From Dyadobacter sp. MSC1_007 (lineage in GTDB: Bacteria; Bacteroidota; Bacteroidia; Cytophagales; Spirosomataceae): a DNA stretch of 64,000 nucleotides. Of this stretch, positions 8,794 to 17,835 are shown piece after piece. The notes beneath the pieces were generated by a model. The model searched no databases. It was not told where the DNA came from and saw only the letters and a program-made list of their open reading frames with translations. The position numbers and the translations under genes were made by a program. The DNA is taken from the NCBI RefSeq assembly GCF_023667495.1, contig NZ_JAMOZL010000001.1:620001-684000 (forward strand). Reading direction: 5' to 3'. Each line of letters begins with the position of its first letter. Position 1 is the stretch's first letter.

Positions 8794-9903
8794 CCTGAGC
8801 CACTTCCTGACTTGCGATGACAATCTCACTTCGAGATATTCATAGGAGATGTCTGCTGCAATAAGCGTTACCGACAATGCGAGTACGAACATGGCGGTGC
8901 CAGTGCTGAAAACCGGGTACCCGATCTTGTGAAACAGAAAACTTAGCCCTACCACGACCGGTAAATGCAGCAGATAAATAGAGAATGAAATGTCGCCCAG
9001 GCGCACGAGCCACGACGGAAATGCATGCAGTTTGTCCTGATAATAAAAGACAAATGTCGTAAAGAGTGCTACCGATCCCATTCCCCACTGAAAAGGTCCC
9101 AAACCGCCAAAAAAGCCCGATAAGTATTGCCATACTGCCAAAGATACCATGGTCGGCATGACCCATTTATTAGAGAAAAAAGCCGACATCCTTGCATTGG
9201 CCGCTGGATGGACATAAAGCAATCCGATGATCACGCCGTAAACAAAATTCCAGATCACCGGGTTAGTCATCATATTAAGATAAGGCAGACCAGTCACCGA
9301 TGCCTGGTCGGGCTTGAATGTGAAACTGCCCCGCAATGCCGGAATGCCGATCAGCGTAATGGCGATTAAGAGAAAAAAGAATGGCCAGCGGAACCTCGAA
9401 AATGCCAGAGAAAATGCTAAAAGGCAATAAAAGTAGATTTCATAATTAAGGCTCCATCCAACTGAAAGCGTCGCATAACCGTAAAATGGCGGGTGAACGT
9501 TGGATAGAGGAATGAATGAGAGGCTCAGCAGCAAATCTCTCAAATAATCGGTGTTGGGCGAAAGCCTGGTCTGAAGAAAACAATAACCGAGCGTTATCAC
9601 CGCGTAGGCCGGCCAGATGCGGATCAGTCGTTTCAAAAAGAATTTTGCAATATGTGTCCAGGATGGTGTGACATTGCGGGTAATATAGACCATGATAAAA
9701 CCGCTGATCACAAAGAACAATCCTACCCCCGCCGGACCAGACCTGAAAAGGAAATCAATTTCTTTACGGAAAGGGTCACTTTCCGACATGACATCCTTCA
9801 AATGATACATGGTGACAATGAGTGCTGCAATGCCCCTAAGCACCTGAATACTATTTATTTTTGATTCGCGAAGATTATTTTTCAGGTTTTGCTCCTGCAC
9901 CAT
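8785..9903 (-). CDS. Acyltransferase family 3 membrane protein
   Basis: This 372-residue integral membrane protein has about ten hydrophobic helices. The N-terminal motif IQVLRGIAALIVTMYHL includes the His typical of acyltransferase 3 (OafA/NodX-like) proteins, followed by a GPAGVGLFFVISGF stretch that is also diagnostic. Such proteins transfer acetyl or other acyl groups onto sugars of surface polysaccharides, lipids or peptidoglycan. Nothing nearby identifies the acceptor. The neighbouring esterase lipoprotein converges with it, so an acylation/deacylation relation is possible but unsupported. Confidence 0.9.
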   Translation of the reverse strand: MVQEQNLKNNLRESKINSIQVLRGIAALIVTMYHLKDVMSESDPFRKEIDFLFRSGPAGVGLFFVISGFIMVYITRNVTPSWTHIAKFFLKRLIRIWPAYAVITLGYCFLQTRLSPNTDYLRDLLLSLSFIPLSNVHPPFYGYATLSVGWSLNYEIYFYCLLAFSLAFSRFRWPFFFLLIAITLIGIPALRGSFTFKPDQASVTGLPYLNMMTNPVIWNFVYGVIIGLLYVHPAANARMSAFFSNKWVMPTMVSLAVWQYLSGFFGGLGPFQWGMGSVALFTTFVFYYQDKLHAFPSWLVRLGDISFSIYLLHLPVVVGLSFLFHKIGYPVFSTGTAMFVLALSVTLIAADISYEYLEVRLSSQVRKWLRLF

Positions 9904-10112
9904 TCGACCGATAGATAAATGAAATACTGGCTACTTAAAATGAAGACACCAAAATAGTTCTGAGCGTGTCAATGGTCGCGAAAGTAAATTAAAGATTGCA
10001 AAAGTCCAGTTTTAGACAGAGTCAAACCGGTCAGGCATTGCGGCAAACCCATTTTATTGCGGCATAATTTTTAGATATCTTGATAATTGAACACGAAAAA
10101 TATTCACACATC

Positions 10113-10541
10113 ATGGCACAGGATCTCACTGTCAGAAAAGAAATACGAATTGAAGCACCGGTATCAAAAGTTTGGGAGGTACTGATCGCGCCGAAATATA
10201 TCCGGCAATGGGACGATCTTCCTCAGGATTTTGAAGATTACTATCTCGAATACGGAAGAACAATCGACTGGTCGGGTATGACGCGGTTAACAGTGACTGC
10301 CTGCGAGCCGAACGAGCTGCTCATTTTTTCGCTGTATGTTTCGAAATGGGAGTTGCCGCCGTCCTCCTATGATATTGGCTACCGCTATTACCTTTCCAGC
10401 GAAGGCGACGCGACTTTGCTGAGGATTGAAATCGGGGATTTTTCTATCTTGCCCGACGGGAACGATTACTACGGATCGTCCATAGAGTTTGCCGAAACAG
10501 CTTTGGAAAAAATCAAAAATTTGTCCGAAAACAGGCTTTAA
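10113..10541 (+). CDS. SRPBCC (AHSA1-like) domain protein
   Basis: This protein of 142 residues has the START/SRPBCC pattern of AHSA1-like proteins: an N-terminal strand with VRKEIRIEAPVSKVWEVL, a TRLTVTACEPNELLIFSL strand pair, and a C-terminal helix of about 20 residues (SIEFAETALEKIKNLSEN). These proteins form a hydrophobic cavity for small ligands or act as Hsp90 co-chaperone-like domains. I chose the ATG at 10113 over an in-frame TTG at 10080, because homology-like sequence begins just after this Met. It ends 41 bp before the MerR-like gene. Confidence 0.85.
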   Translation: MAQDLTVRKEIRIEAPVSKVWEVLIAPKYIRQWDDLPQDFEDYYLEYGRTIDWSGMTRLTVTACEPNELLIFSLYVSKWELPPSSYDIGYRYYLSSEGDATLLRIEIGDFSILPDGNDYYGSSIEFAETALEKIKNLSENRL

Positions 10542-10554
10542 TAAAGGGGCTGCT

Positions 10555-10562
10555 TATATTTG
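10555..10562 (+). promoter_or_regulatory. Bacteroidota -7 box (TATATTTG) before the MerR-like gene
   Basis: The octamer TATATTTG fits the TANNTTTG consensus of the Bacteroidota primary sigma factor and lies 20 bp before the ATG at 10583. No well-spaced TTTG -33 element was found, so this is a moderate call. Confidence 0.4.
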
Positions 10563-10582
10563 TGGTAACTGCTTCTTGACCT

Positions 10583-10894
10583 ATGGAACCCAATACAAAA
10601 CTATATTACGATACCAACGAAGTTGCTGAAATAGTGGGATGCGAACCTTCGGCGCTGAGGTTCTGGGAGAAAAAATTCCCACAACTCAACCCCAAGCGCG
10701 ACTCTCGCAATCGTCGGCGTTACACCGAAAGGGACATTGAAGTGATCCGGAAGATCATGCACCAGCGTGACAAGCAGGGCCGTACCATCAAGGGCACCCG
10801 TGAGCAGTTGCGCCGTAAGGAAGAAGCGCAGTTGCTTATCCAGCGCCTCATGCGCGTGCGCAAGTTCCTTTCCGACATCAATGAGATACTTTGA
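10583..10894 (+). CDS. MerR-family-like transcriptional regulator
   Basis: This 103-residue protein contains an N-terminal winged helix-turn-helix of MerR type. YYDTNEVAEIVGCEPSALRF (about 8-27) is the HTH, and the RRYTERDIEVIRKI wing follows. A basic helical tail comes after it (about 60-103). It is short for MerR and lacks an effector domain, as in the small single-domain MerR proteins common in Bacteroidota. The next gene begins 1 bp after its stop, so it probably shares an mRNA with the M28 peptidase. Confidence 0.9.
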   Translation: MEPNTKLYYDTNEVAEIVGCEPSALRFWEKKFPQLNPKRDSRNRRRYTERDIEVIRKIMHQRDKQGRTIKGTREQLRRKEEAQLLIQRLMRVRKFLSDINEIL

Positions 10895-10895
10895 T

Positions 10896-12122
10896 ATGAA
10901 ATGCATTCTTTTTGCCATTCTTGCATTGGGCAGTTGCCTGACCGGCTTGGCACAGCAGTTTGAAACCGCCTCTATTCGCAAGCATATCGGGTTTCTGGCT
11001 TCCGATGACCTGGAAGGCCGGGGTACGGCAAGCCTGGGAGAGATAAGGGCTGCAAATTACATTGCCGCAGCTTTTAAGGAAACTGGTCTGAAACCAGCCG
11101 GGACTGACGGAAGTTATTTTCAGCCGTTCGAAGTCACATTCGCCGTGGACGGGGAAAACCACCAGCTCACAGGCCGGAATGTGGTGGGATTTCTGGACAA
11201 TGGTGCCGCCAAAACAATTGTTGTCGGTGCGCATTATGACCATTTGGGTAAGGGCTTTCAGGGAAGTTCGCTTTCACCCGACAGCAAAAACAAAATCCAT
11301 AACGGAGCGGACGACAATGCTTCCGGGACGGCCGGCGTTCTAGAACTCGCCCGCTATTTTGCCGGTAACAATATCAAGGAAAAACACAATTACTTGTTTA
11401 TTGCTTTTTCGGGGGAAGAACTAGGGCTTATCGGTTCAAAGCATTTTGTGGAAAAGCCAACGTTACCATTGAATACGATTTCCTCGATGATCAATATGGA
11501 CATGATCGGGCGGCTGGATGAGCAGAAAGGCATTATTGTGTCGGGCTGGGGAACGAGTAAGGTGTGGGGAAAGTTGATCCCCGATCTTGCGAAGCAACAA
11601 AACCTGAAATACACAGTTGATTCATCTGGCGTAGGCGCTTCGGACCACACTTCGTTTTATCTTAAAAATATCCCGGTTATCCAGTTTTTCACCGGCGGGC
11701 ACGCCGACTACCACAAGATATCGGACGATGCCGACAAAATCAATTATGAAGGGGAAGCACGGATACTTGCATTGATCGCAGGTTTGCTGACCGGCCTCGA
11801 CAAAGAGACCGCAGAACCTGAGTTCCTGACAGCCGAAAATCCGCATTCAGGCGCGACTACAAGCAATTTCAAGGTAACACTGGGCGTAATGCCCGATTAC
11901 AGCTATACCGGAAAGGGGTTAAAGATCGACGCTGTCTCCAAAGCCCGACCGGCAGAAAAAGCCGGAATTCTGGCTGGTGACGTGATCACAAAACTCGCCG
12001 GTGAGCCGATAGGGACGATATATGACTATATGGAAATCCTGGGCAAGCACGAGAAAGGCCAAACTGTGGAAGCTGTATTGCAACGGGGCTCTGAAACGAA
12101 AACGGTGATGGTGACTTTTTGA
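10896..12122 (+). CDS. M28-family zinc aminopeptidase with C-terminal PDZ domain
   Basis: This 408-residue protein has a signal peptide (about 1-19, ending at GLAQ) and is exported. The M28 catalytic domain shows the metal-binding motifs GAHYDHLG (H113, D115), GADDNASGTA, FSGEELGLIGS and INMDMIGR, with a later ligand in HADYHKISD. A PDZ domain occupies about 320-408 (KGLKIDAV, AGILAGDVITKLAG). M28 peptidases remove N-terminal residues from peptides in the periplasm or outside the cell; PDZ domains add substrate or partner binding. The reading frame is open further upstream, but that part overlaps the MerR gene and lacks a signal peptide, so the ATG at 10896 was chosen. The stop codon falls inside the first unit of the tandem repeat that follows. 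Confidence 0.93.
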   Translation: MKCILFAILALGSCLTGLAQQFETASIRKHIGFLASDDLEGRGTASLGEIRAANYIAAAFKETGLKPAGTDGSYFQPFEVTFAVDGENHQLTGRNVVGFLDNGAAKTIVVGAHYDHLGKGFQGSSLSPDSKNKIHNGADDNASGTAGVLELARYFAGNNIKEKHNYLFIAFSGEELGLIGSKHFVEKPTLPLNTISSMINMDMIGRLDEQKGIIVSGWGTSKVWGKLIPDLAKQQNLKYTVDSSGVGASDHTSFYLKNIPVIQFFTGGHADYHKISDDADKINYEGEARILALIAGLLTGLDKETAEPEFLTAENPHSGATTSNFKVTLGVMPDYSYTGKGLKIDAVSKARPAEKAGILAGDVITKLAGEPIGTIYDYMEILGKHEKGQTVEAVLQRGSETKTVMVTF

Positions 12123-12240
12123 ATGAGTGAATGAGTGAATGAGTGAATGAGTGAATGAGCCGCCGTGGAACGGGGAATGAGCCGCCGTGGAACGGGGAAT
12201 GAGCCGCCGTGGAACGGGGAATGAGCCGCCGTGGAACGGG
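12121..12240. repeat. Compound tandem repeat: 8-mer x4 followed by 22-mer x4
   Basis: Four perfect copies of the octamer GAATGAGT (12121-12152) run directly into four perfect copies of a 22-bp unit (12153-12174, 12175-12196, 12197-12218, 12219-12240). Each 22-mer starts with GAATGAGC and ends with GAACGGG. The two arrays share the GAATGAG core, so the longer unit looks like an octamer with a 14-bp GC-rich insert. The array begins at the stop codon of the M28 peptidase gene. After it comes an A/T-rich run with repeated CTAAACT/CTCTAAAC words (about 12247-12285). Perfect identity suggests recent slippage. Confidence 0.95.
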
Positions 12241-12295
12241 GAATTAATCTCTAAACTTTAAACTCTAAACTCATAAACTCTTAAAATCCTAACTT

Positions 12296-12805
12296 TCAAA
12301 GCATTGCGCCCCTTTTCCCCAATTCAATAGCTTCCATCTGACTGATCAAACCTTCGTGCAGATTGAAGCGCAGCAACGTCCGGAATTTGTGAAACCCTTC
12401 ACGTCCTGCCGCACCTGGATTAATATATAGCATATTGTTCAATGGCTTGTCGCGCATTACCCTCAGAATGTGCGAATGCCCGCACACAAAAATATCAGGG
12501 GTGTTTGACCTGAGTGTGGGCATGACCTGCGGGTTGTAGCGCGTCGGCGCACCGCCTATGTGCGTGATCCACACGCGGAAGCCTTCCAGTTCGAAATGCA
12601 GGTTCTCTTCTGTAATAGCCCGCACCTCGGGCGTATCGATATTTCCAAAAACAATTCGTGTAGGCTTAAATTCCCGGAGCTGCTCGACGATCCTGACCGT
12701 GCCGATATCACCCGCATGCCAGATCTCGTCGCAATTGGCAAAATGGTCGAAAACGCGCTCATCCAGGTAGCTGTGTGTGTCTGATAATAATCCGATACTT
12801 TTCAT
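12296..12805 (-). CDS. YfcE/MJ0936-family metallophosphoesterase
   Basis: This 169-residue protein carries the full calcineurin-like metal motif set in order: LSDTH (D9, H11), HAGDIG, FGNID, THIGG and CGHSH. The length is normal for the MJ0936/YfcE phosphodiesterase family, cytoplasmic enzymes that hydrolyse phosphodiester model substrates; physiological substrates are uncertain. It converges on the M28 peptidase gene across the tandem-repeat array. The ATG at 12805 begins the conserved first strand directly. Confidence 0.92.
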   Translation of the reverse strand: MKSIGLLSDTHSYLDERVFDHFANCDEIWHAGDIGTVRIVEQLREFKPTRIVFGNIDTPEVRAITEENLHFELEGFRVWITHIGGAPTRYNPQVMPTLRSNTPDIFVCGHSHILRVMRDKPLNNMLYINPGAAGREGFHKFRTLLRFNLHEGLISQMEAIELGKRGAML

Positions 12806-13083
12806 TTCAACTTCAAACGGTACAAACTAAAGGGCAAATATGGTCAATGAAATTTACCGTTAAGTAAAATTTTTAAAATTTATATGTAATAAAAGTAACT
12901 TATATATACCAAAAAAGATACTTTTGGAGTTACAAGTCTTAATTAAAGTTAAATAATTATTAAAACAGTCTAAAATCACCTATGAACTAAATTTATAGTT
13001 GTAAAGTTGACGCGCATTCTATATTATTGCAAACTGTAATTCAGAAGTTACAACCTCTACTCACATAACCCCCATTACTAGCC

Positions 13084-15885
13084 TTGAAAAGAATCCTACT
13101 TCTGTTGTTTTTGTGTCTGCCCATGATGGCTGCGTACGCGCAGACCGGCGGACGATTTACGTTGAAGGGGGTGGTGACGGATACATCCGGAACTATCTTA
13201 CCAGAAGCGACCATCATGTTACTCCTCCCGAAAGATTCCTCCCTCGTTAACTTTGGCCGTACCGGCAAAGACGGATCTTTCGAAATGAAGAACCTTAAAC
13301 GTATTAATTACATTTTTAAGGTTTCCTACGTAGGATTTGTGCCTTATCAAGAGATTATTGAGCCTAAAAATCAGGATGTTGTGGATATTGGGAAGGCAAA
13401 AATGAAAGTTCTTCAAAAGGAATTGTATGAAGTGGTTATTAAAACAGCCAGGGCCCCTTTGAGCATTCGCGGCGATACAGTTGAATTTGATGCAAAGGCA
13501 TTTAAAGTGCCGCCAGGTTCGACAGTCGAAGATTTGCTTCGCAAGCTTCCCGGCGTGCAGGTGGATGGCGACGGAAATATCCGTGCGCAAGGCGAAGAGA
13601 TCAAACGTGTAACGGTGGACGGTAAGCGTTTTTTTGGCGACGATCCCAAAATGGCGACGAAAAACCTTCCTGCCGAGGCCATCAACAAAGTCCAGGTTTT
13701 CAATGGTAAAACGGAGCAAGCCAAAGCTACGGGTGTAGACGATGGCAAGCGGGAGAAAACCATGAATCTGGAACTGAAAGACAGTCACAAAAAGGGCGGT
13801 TTTGGAAAGGCGGTCGCGGGAGTAGGTACGGATTCGCGACTTGAAGGAAAGGTGAGCTACAATCGTTTCGATGATAAACAGCAGTTTGCCGTGCTCGGAT
13901 TTGGCAATAATACCAACCAGTCGGGTATTGCACGGAACGATTACCAGGATTTTAAAGGTAGTCAGTCATTCAACTGGGGAGACGATGGGGATTTCGGTTT
14001 CAGCAGCGGCCGTTATTATGGCGGTGACGATATTACGATCCAGCCGAACTGGGGTGGCCAGGGGTCTGAAGGTTTTACCAAAAACTGGGCAGGCGGGGCT
14101 AATTATAACTTCGATACCAAGAAGACGAAGTTGAGCACCAGCTATTTTTATAACTCGACGCGCGCAATTACCGATGTACAAACCAGCTCGGAGAACTTCC
14201 TGACGAACGACTCCTATTTTACCGACGGCAAGAACAAAACGTTAGCGTTTACAGGCAACCACCGCCCGGCATTCCGGTTCGAACATAATATTGACTCTCT
14301 GAATACATTAGTCCTCATCAGCAACTCGCGGATTAATACCGGGGATAATGAATATTCGAGCGAAACGAGGTCGTACCGCAATGAAAATATGCTCACCAAC
14401 CGTTCCGACGTCAACAACCTGAGTGACTACAATTCGTTTGCAATGGCGAACTTGCTCCTATACCGCCACAAATTCAAAAAGAAAGGACGGAATTTCGCGG
14501 CCAGTGTGGGTTACAATATCAATAATTCCGACGAAGACCGGCGGCAGAACTCGGTGAACCAGTTCTTGCAGGATTCCACCAAAAATAGCGTGATCAATCA
14601 ATTGCAGCAAACCGAGAGTACCCGGGGCAATTTTAAGGGCAGTTTGTCGTATGTAGAGCCCTTCGCGAAGAAGTTTTTCTGGGAAACGTTCTACAATTTC
14701 AGTATGCGGAAGGACAAGGTCGACAGGGATGTCTTCGATGTTGAAGGAAGTGTGGATAAACTGAACCCGTTCTTGACGCGGTATTACTCCAATGACTTCA
14801 CGTTCAATCGCCTGGGTACCAGTGTGCGTTATTCACATAAGGGGCTGAACCTGTCGGCTGGGCTCGCAGGTGTACAGTTTGATCTGAAAGGCAAGTTCGC
14901 TGGCGACGAATCACAGACAAATATGACGCGTGTGGACCGGACATTCAAAAAGCTGGTGCCGAACGTTTCATTGAATTACAGTCTTAAAAATAACAAATAC
15001 CTGTACGCGGAATATGGCCTGAATGTGCGGGAACCTTCGATTACCGACTTGCAGCCGATCGTGGATAACAGCAATCCGCTTTACATTGTGGAAGGTAACC
15101 CCGACCTGATCCCTCAAACGACGCACAATGTGTATGGTGGCTTTCAGATGTTCAATCCGGCGAGCTTTACCAATATATACATCAATGCGTTCTATAACTA
15201 TAATGAGGATCAGATCGTATATAATCGGACGATCAGCGAGAATCTTGTGACTACAACCAAGCCTATGAATATCAGCGGCGGTAATAATTACGGCAGTTAT
15301 GTTGGATTTGGGTTTCCATTGAAGAAGACGAAGGCGACATTCGGTGTGAATACAGGTATTAATTTCAGTAATAACCTGACTTATATCAATAATGTCAAAA
15401 ACGAAACGAAAACGGACGGGTACAACTTCGGTGCGCGGCTGGATCTGACCCCGAGCGATGTGTTTACGCTTTACACCAATGCAAACTGGAATATCAGCGA
15501 CACGAAGTATTCCATCAACACCAATCAGAACCAGAAGATTATTAACGCAAACTATAATGCAGAGATGAATGTCAAAATGCCGAAGGAAATCTATTTCAGC
15601 GGCCGACTCAATTACCGGACTTATAAAAACGACCAGTTTGGTTTCAACCAGCAGGTGCCTATTCTGAACCTTTCGGTGTATAAATTGATATTGAAAAGCA
15701 AAAAGGGAGAAATCCGCCTCACCGCCAACGATGTGTTCAAAAGAAACCTGGGTATCACCCAGAATGCCAACCAGAACTACTACTCGGAACGCCGCGTGGC
15801 AACGTTGTCGCGGTATTTCATGTTGAGCTTCACCTACAATATGAGGGGTATGACGGCTTCGGTAAAACGCAATGGATTCTTTTAA
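13084..15885 (+). CDS. Outer-membrane beta-barrel protein of the TonB-receptor superfamily, TTG start
   Basis: This 933-residue protein has a signal peptide (1-19, ending YAQ), a CarboxypepD_reg-like Ig domain (about 25-105; LKGVVTDTSGTILPEATI), a plug-like domain (about 120-230; VEDLLRKLPGVQVDGDGN) and a large beta-barrel (about 240-933). It belongs to the outer-membrane beta-barrel group typically encoded with GLPGLI proteins in Bacteroidota, as here. The start is a TTG giving MKRILLLLFLC; the first in-frame ATG lies inside the signal peptide and would destroy its basic n-region. It is followed by the GLPGLI gene after 18 bp. The transported substrate is unknown. Confidence 0.92.
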   Translation: MKRILLLLFLCLPMMAAYAQTGGRFTLKGVVTDTSGTILPEATIMLLLPKDSSLVNFGRTGKDGSFEMKNLKRINYIFKVSYVGFVPYQEIIEPKNQDVVDIGKAKMKVLQKELYEVVIKTARAPLSIRGDTVEFDAKAFKVPPGSTVEDLLRKLPGVQVDGDGNIRAQGEEIKRVTVDGKRFFGDDPKMATKNLPAEAINKVQVFNGKTEQAKATGVDDGKREKTMNLELKDSHKKGGFGKAVAGVGTDSRLEGKVSYNRFDDKQQFAVLGFGNNTNQSGIARNDYQDFKGSQSFNWGDDGDFGFSSGRYYGGDDITIQPNWGGQGSEGFTKNWAGGANYNFDTKKTKLSTSYFYNSTRAITDVQTSSENFLTNDSYFTDGKNKTLAFTGNHRPAFRFEHNIDSLNTLVLISNSRINTGDNEYSSETRSYRNENMLTNRSDVNNLSDYNSFAMANLLLYRHKFKKKGRNFAASVGYNINNSDEDRRQNSVNQFLQDSTKNSVINQLQQTESTRGNFKGSLSYVEPFAKKFFWETFYNFSMRKDKVDRDVFDVEGSVDKLNPFLTRYYSNDFTFNRLGTSVRYSHKGLNLSAGLAGVQFDLKGKFAGDESQTNMTRVDRTFKKLVPNVSLNYSLKNNKYLYAEYGLNVREPSITDLQPIVDNSNPLYIVEGNPDLIPQTTHNVYGGFQMFNPASFTNIYINAFYNYNEDQIVYNRTISENLVTTTKPMNISGGNNYGSYVGFGFPLKKTKATFGVNTGINFSNNLTYINNVKNETKTDGYNFGARLDLTPSDVFTLYTNANWNISDTKYSINTNQNQKIINANYNAEMNVKMPKEIYFSGRLNYRTYKNDQFGFNQQVPILNLSVYKLILKSKKGEIRLTANDVFKRNLGITQNANQNYYSERRVATLSRYFMLSFTYNMRGMTASVKRNGFF

Positions 15886-15903
15886 TAAGATATAAACCCG
15901 ATT

Positions 15904-16653
15904 ATGAGAACAATCAGAATATGGATATTGATGATGGCCATTTCTTCCACGCCGTTATTTGCACAACAACTGGAAGGAGAAATTACCTACGAAAGGGTTT
16001 ACCATTGGACGAAAATTAACTCCCGTCTTACGTTCCTTAGCAATGAAGAAAAAGACCGCATGAAACAGACGTGGGGTAATGATGACGAGTATAAACAAAA
16101 AATGACCCTGTATTTTAATGAAAAGCAGAGTGTTTACACCTACCCGAAAGTAGTCGAGAACGAACACGGCTGGTCATGGTCTGAAAAGGATTACCAGATT
16201 TACCGAAATTTCGAAAAGGAGACCAAAACGGATATTATTGGTATGCTGGGCAAGACTTACGTTATCGAGGATTCACTTAAAGCGCCGAACTGGAAAGTGA
16301 TGAACAAGATTAAGGAAGTGGCGGGGCGTATGTGTATGATGGCCGTTACAGAGGATACAATCAAGAGCCAGAAGATCACGGCCTGGTTCGCGAATGATCT
16401 GCCGGTGTCCGGTGGTCCGGAACTTTATACTGGCTTACCGGGGATGATCCTTGAACTGGATATTAATGACGGGGATATTGTAATAAGTGCCCTTGAAATT
16501 AAAATGAAACCAGTTGCGGCAGAGGATATTAACCTTCCAAAGAAAGTGAAGGGACGTAAAATCAATGATAAACAGTACAAGGAATTGGTTTCAACGCATA
16601 TTCGCGATAGTATCAAGGCTCACAGGAATCCTTTCTGGTCTATGCCATATTAG
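15904..16653 (+). CDS. GLPGLI family exported protein
   Basis: This 249-residue protein has a signal peptide ending near FAQ (about residue 20). The family's hallmark motif appears as YTGLPGMILELDI, preceded by the typical AWFANDLPVSGGPE. GLPGLI proteins are periplasmic or surface proteins of unknown biochemical function, found mainly in Bacteroidota and usually next to TonB-superfamily outer-membrane proteins. Here it follows such a gene by 18 bp, consistent with co-transcription. The terminator at 16686 ends this unit. Confidence 0.95.
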   Translation: MRTIRIWILMMAISSTPLFAQQLEGEITYERVYHWTKINSRLTFLSNEEKDRMKQTWGNDDEYKQKMTLYFNEKQSVYTYPKVVENEHGWSWSEKDYQIYRNFEKETKTDIIGMLGKTYVIEDSLKAPNWKVMNKIKEVAGRMCMMAVTEDTIKSQKITAWFANDLPVSGGPELYTGLPGMILELDINDGDIVISALEIKMKPVAAEDINLPKKVKGRKINDKQYKELVSTHIRDSIKAHRNPFWSMPY

Positions 16654-16685
16654 CCAAACTACTATATTACATTATCATATTGCTG

Positions 16686-16724
16686 AAAAGGGAAGATGTC
16701 GATGGGACATTCTTCCCTTTTTTT
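16686..16724 (+). terminator. Rho-independent terminator after the GLPGLI gene
   Basis: A hairpin with arms AAGGGAAGA-TGTC and GGACA-TTCTTCCCTT around a short loop is followed by a run of T. It lies about 30 bp after the GLPGLI stop codon and closes the two-gene unit. Confidence 0.85.
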
Positions 16725-16725
16725 G

Positions 16726-16733
16726 TACCTTTG
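16726..16733 (+). promoter_or_regulatory. Bacteroidota -7 box (TACCTTTG) for the OmpA-family gene
   Basis: TACCTTTG matches the TANNTTTG consensus and directly follows the T-run of the upstream terminator, 124 bp before the OmpA-family ATG. A small GC-rich hairpin (CGGAGG/CCTCCG, about 16753-16767) would fall in the 5' leader. No clear -33 TTTG is present because that position is occupied by the terminator stem. Confidence 0.45.
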
Positions 16734-16857
16734 CGTTTTGAATGTACCCCCGGCGGAGGTCGCCTCCGTAGTTTGGCTCGATTATTGATAGCTATCGGTG
16801 TATTGTACCTTGTTTTACTTAACAGTGTTTATCTATTTTTAACAACCCTAGACGATT

Positions 16858-17745
16858 ATGAAAAAAACGCTTTTAGCCGTTGCTATGCTCTTTGTACTGG
16901 GCTCATGTGCGAGCAAGAAAAAGTTGCTTACCGCACAGAAGCAAGCTAACGAGATCCAGATTCAGCTGGACAAAGCAAGAGCTGACCTGAACGATTGCGA
17001 CAGCAGAACTGCTAGTTTGAATAACGATTTGAAGGTTAAAAACGACGAGTTGACCAGCAAAAATGCAAAGCTGAAAGAACTCGAAGAGCAAGTTGAATTC
17101 CTTAAGAAAAACAACAACAACCTGCTCGACCGTATGTCTGACCTTTCTGTGATCTCAAAAGAAGGATCAGAAAGCATCAAAAAGTCGCTTGCGATGATGG
17201 ACGCACAAGGTTCTCAGATCCGCGATCTGAATCAGAGCATCCAGCGTAAAGATTCGCTGAATATGGCGCTGGTACTCAACCTGAAACGGTCTCTGGCAGA
17301 TGTTAGCGATGAGGATGTTCAGATCGAGGTGAAAAAAGGGGTAGTATATGTTTCCCTTTCAGACAAAATGCTTTTCCGTTCGGGAAGCTCGGTGATCAAC
17401 ACCCAGGCTGAGACTGTATTGTCCAAAGTGGCGAAGATCCTGAACGACTACAAAGAAATCGAGATCCTGATCGAAGGCCACACGGATAATGTACCTATTT
17501 CGACAGACAAAGTTGCTGATAACTGGGATCTCAGCGTATTGCGTGCGACTGCTGTTGCGCGTACTCTGCAAAAGAAATACGGTGTTGAGCCTGTTCGTAT
17601 GATCGCTGGCGGCCGTGGCGAATATTTACCCAAAGTGGCAAATGATTCGGCGCCAAACCGCAGCCTGAACCGTCGTACGGAGATTATCATCACTCCAAAA
17701 CTGGATCAGTTCTTCAACCTTTACACGCCAAATGCTGGTAAATAA
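16858..17745 (+). CDS. OmpA-family lipoprotein with coiled coil (peptidoglycan-binding)
   Basis: This 295-residue protein has a lipoprotein signal peptide with lipobox LGSC (Cys 17), a long coiled coil (about 22-130, rich in K/N/L with heptad pattern) and a C-terminal OmpA/MotB domain (about 165-280). The domain shows the peptidoglycan-binding signature IEGHTDNVPI, then DLSVLRATAVARTL and SLNRRTEIII. It is likely anchored in the outer membrane and spans the periplasm to bind cell-wall diaminopimelate, giving envelope stability. It is a single-gene unit with its own promoter-like box and a strong terminator at 17769. Confidence 0.95.
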   Translation: MKKTLLAVAMLFVLGSCASKKKLLTAQKQANEIQIQLDKARADLNDCDSRTASLNNDLKVKNDELTSKNAKLKELEEQVEFLKKNNNNLLDRMSDLSVISKEGSESIKKSLAMMDAQGSQIRDLNQSIQRKDSLNMALVLNLKRSLADVSDEDVQIEVKKGVVYVSLSDKMLFRSGSSVINTQAETVLSKVAKILNDYKEIEILIEGHTDNVPISTDKVADNWDLSVLRATAVARTLQKKYGVEPVRMIAGGRGEYLPKVANDSAPNRSLNRRTEIIITPKLDQFFNLYTPNAGK

Positions 17746-17768
17746 GGGAAGTTGAATGAAAAATAGGA

Positions 17769-17803
17769 AACGGCCCGTCGAATTATCGACGGGCCGTTTT
17801 TAT
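17769..17803 (+). terminator. Rho-independent terminator after the OmpA-family gene
   Basis: An 11-13 bp GC-rich perfect stem (arms CGGCCCGTCGA and TCGACGGGCCG, loop ATTA) is followed by TTTTTATT. It is a strong canonical intrinsic terminator 24 bp after the stop codon. Confidence 0.95.
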
Positions 17804-17835
17804 TGAGACGGGAATAATTTTCTTAATTTACCGCT

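Noticed and set aside
10767..10895. Upstream extension of the M28 peptidase frame
   Set aside because: It overlaps the MerR-like gene in another frame and would put a signal peptide in the interior of the protein.
12121..12285. CRISPR-like array
   Set aside because: The units are contiguous without spacers, so this is a tandem repeat and not a CRISPR.
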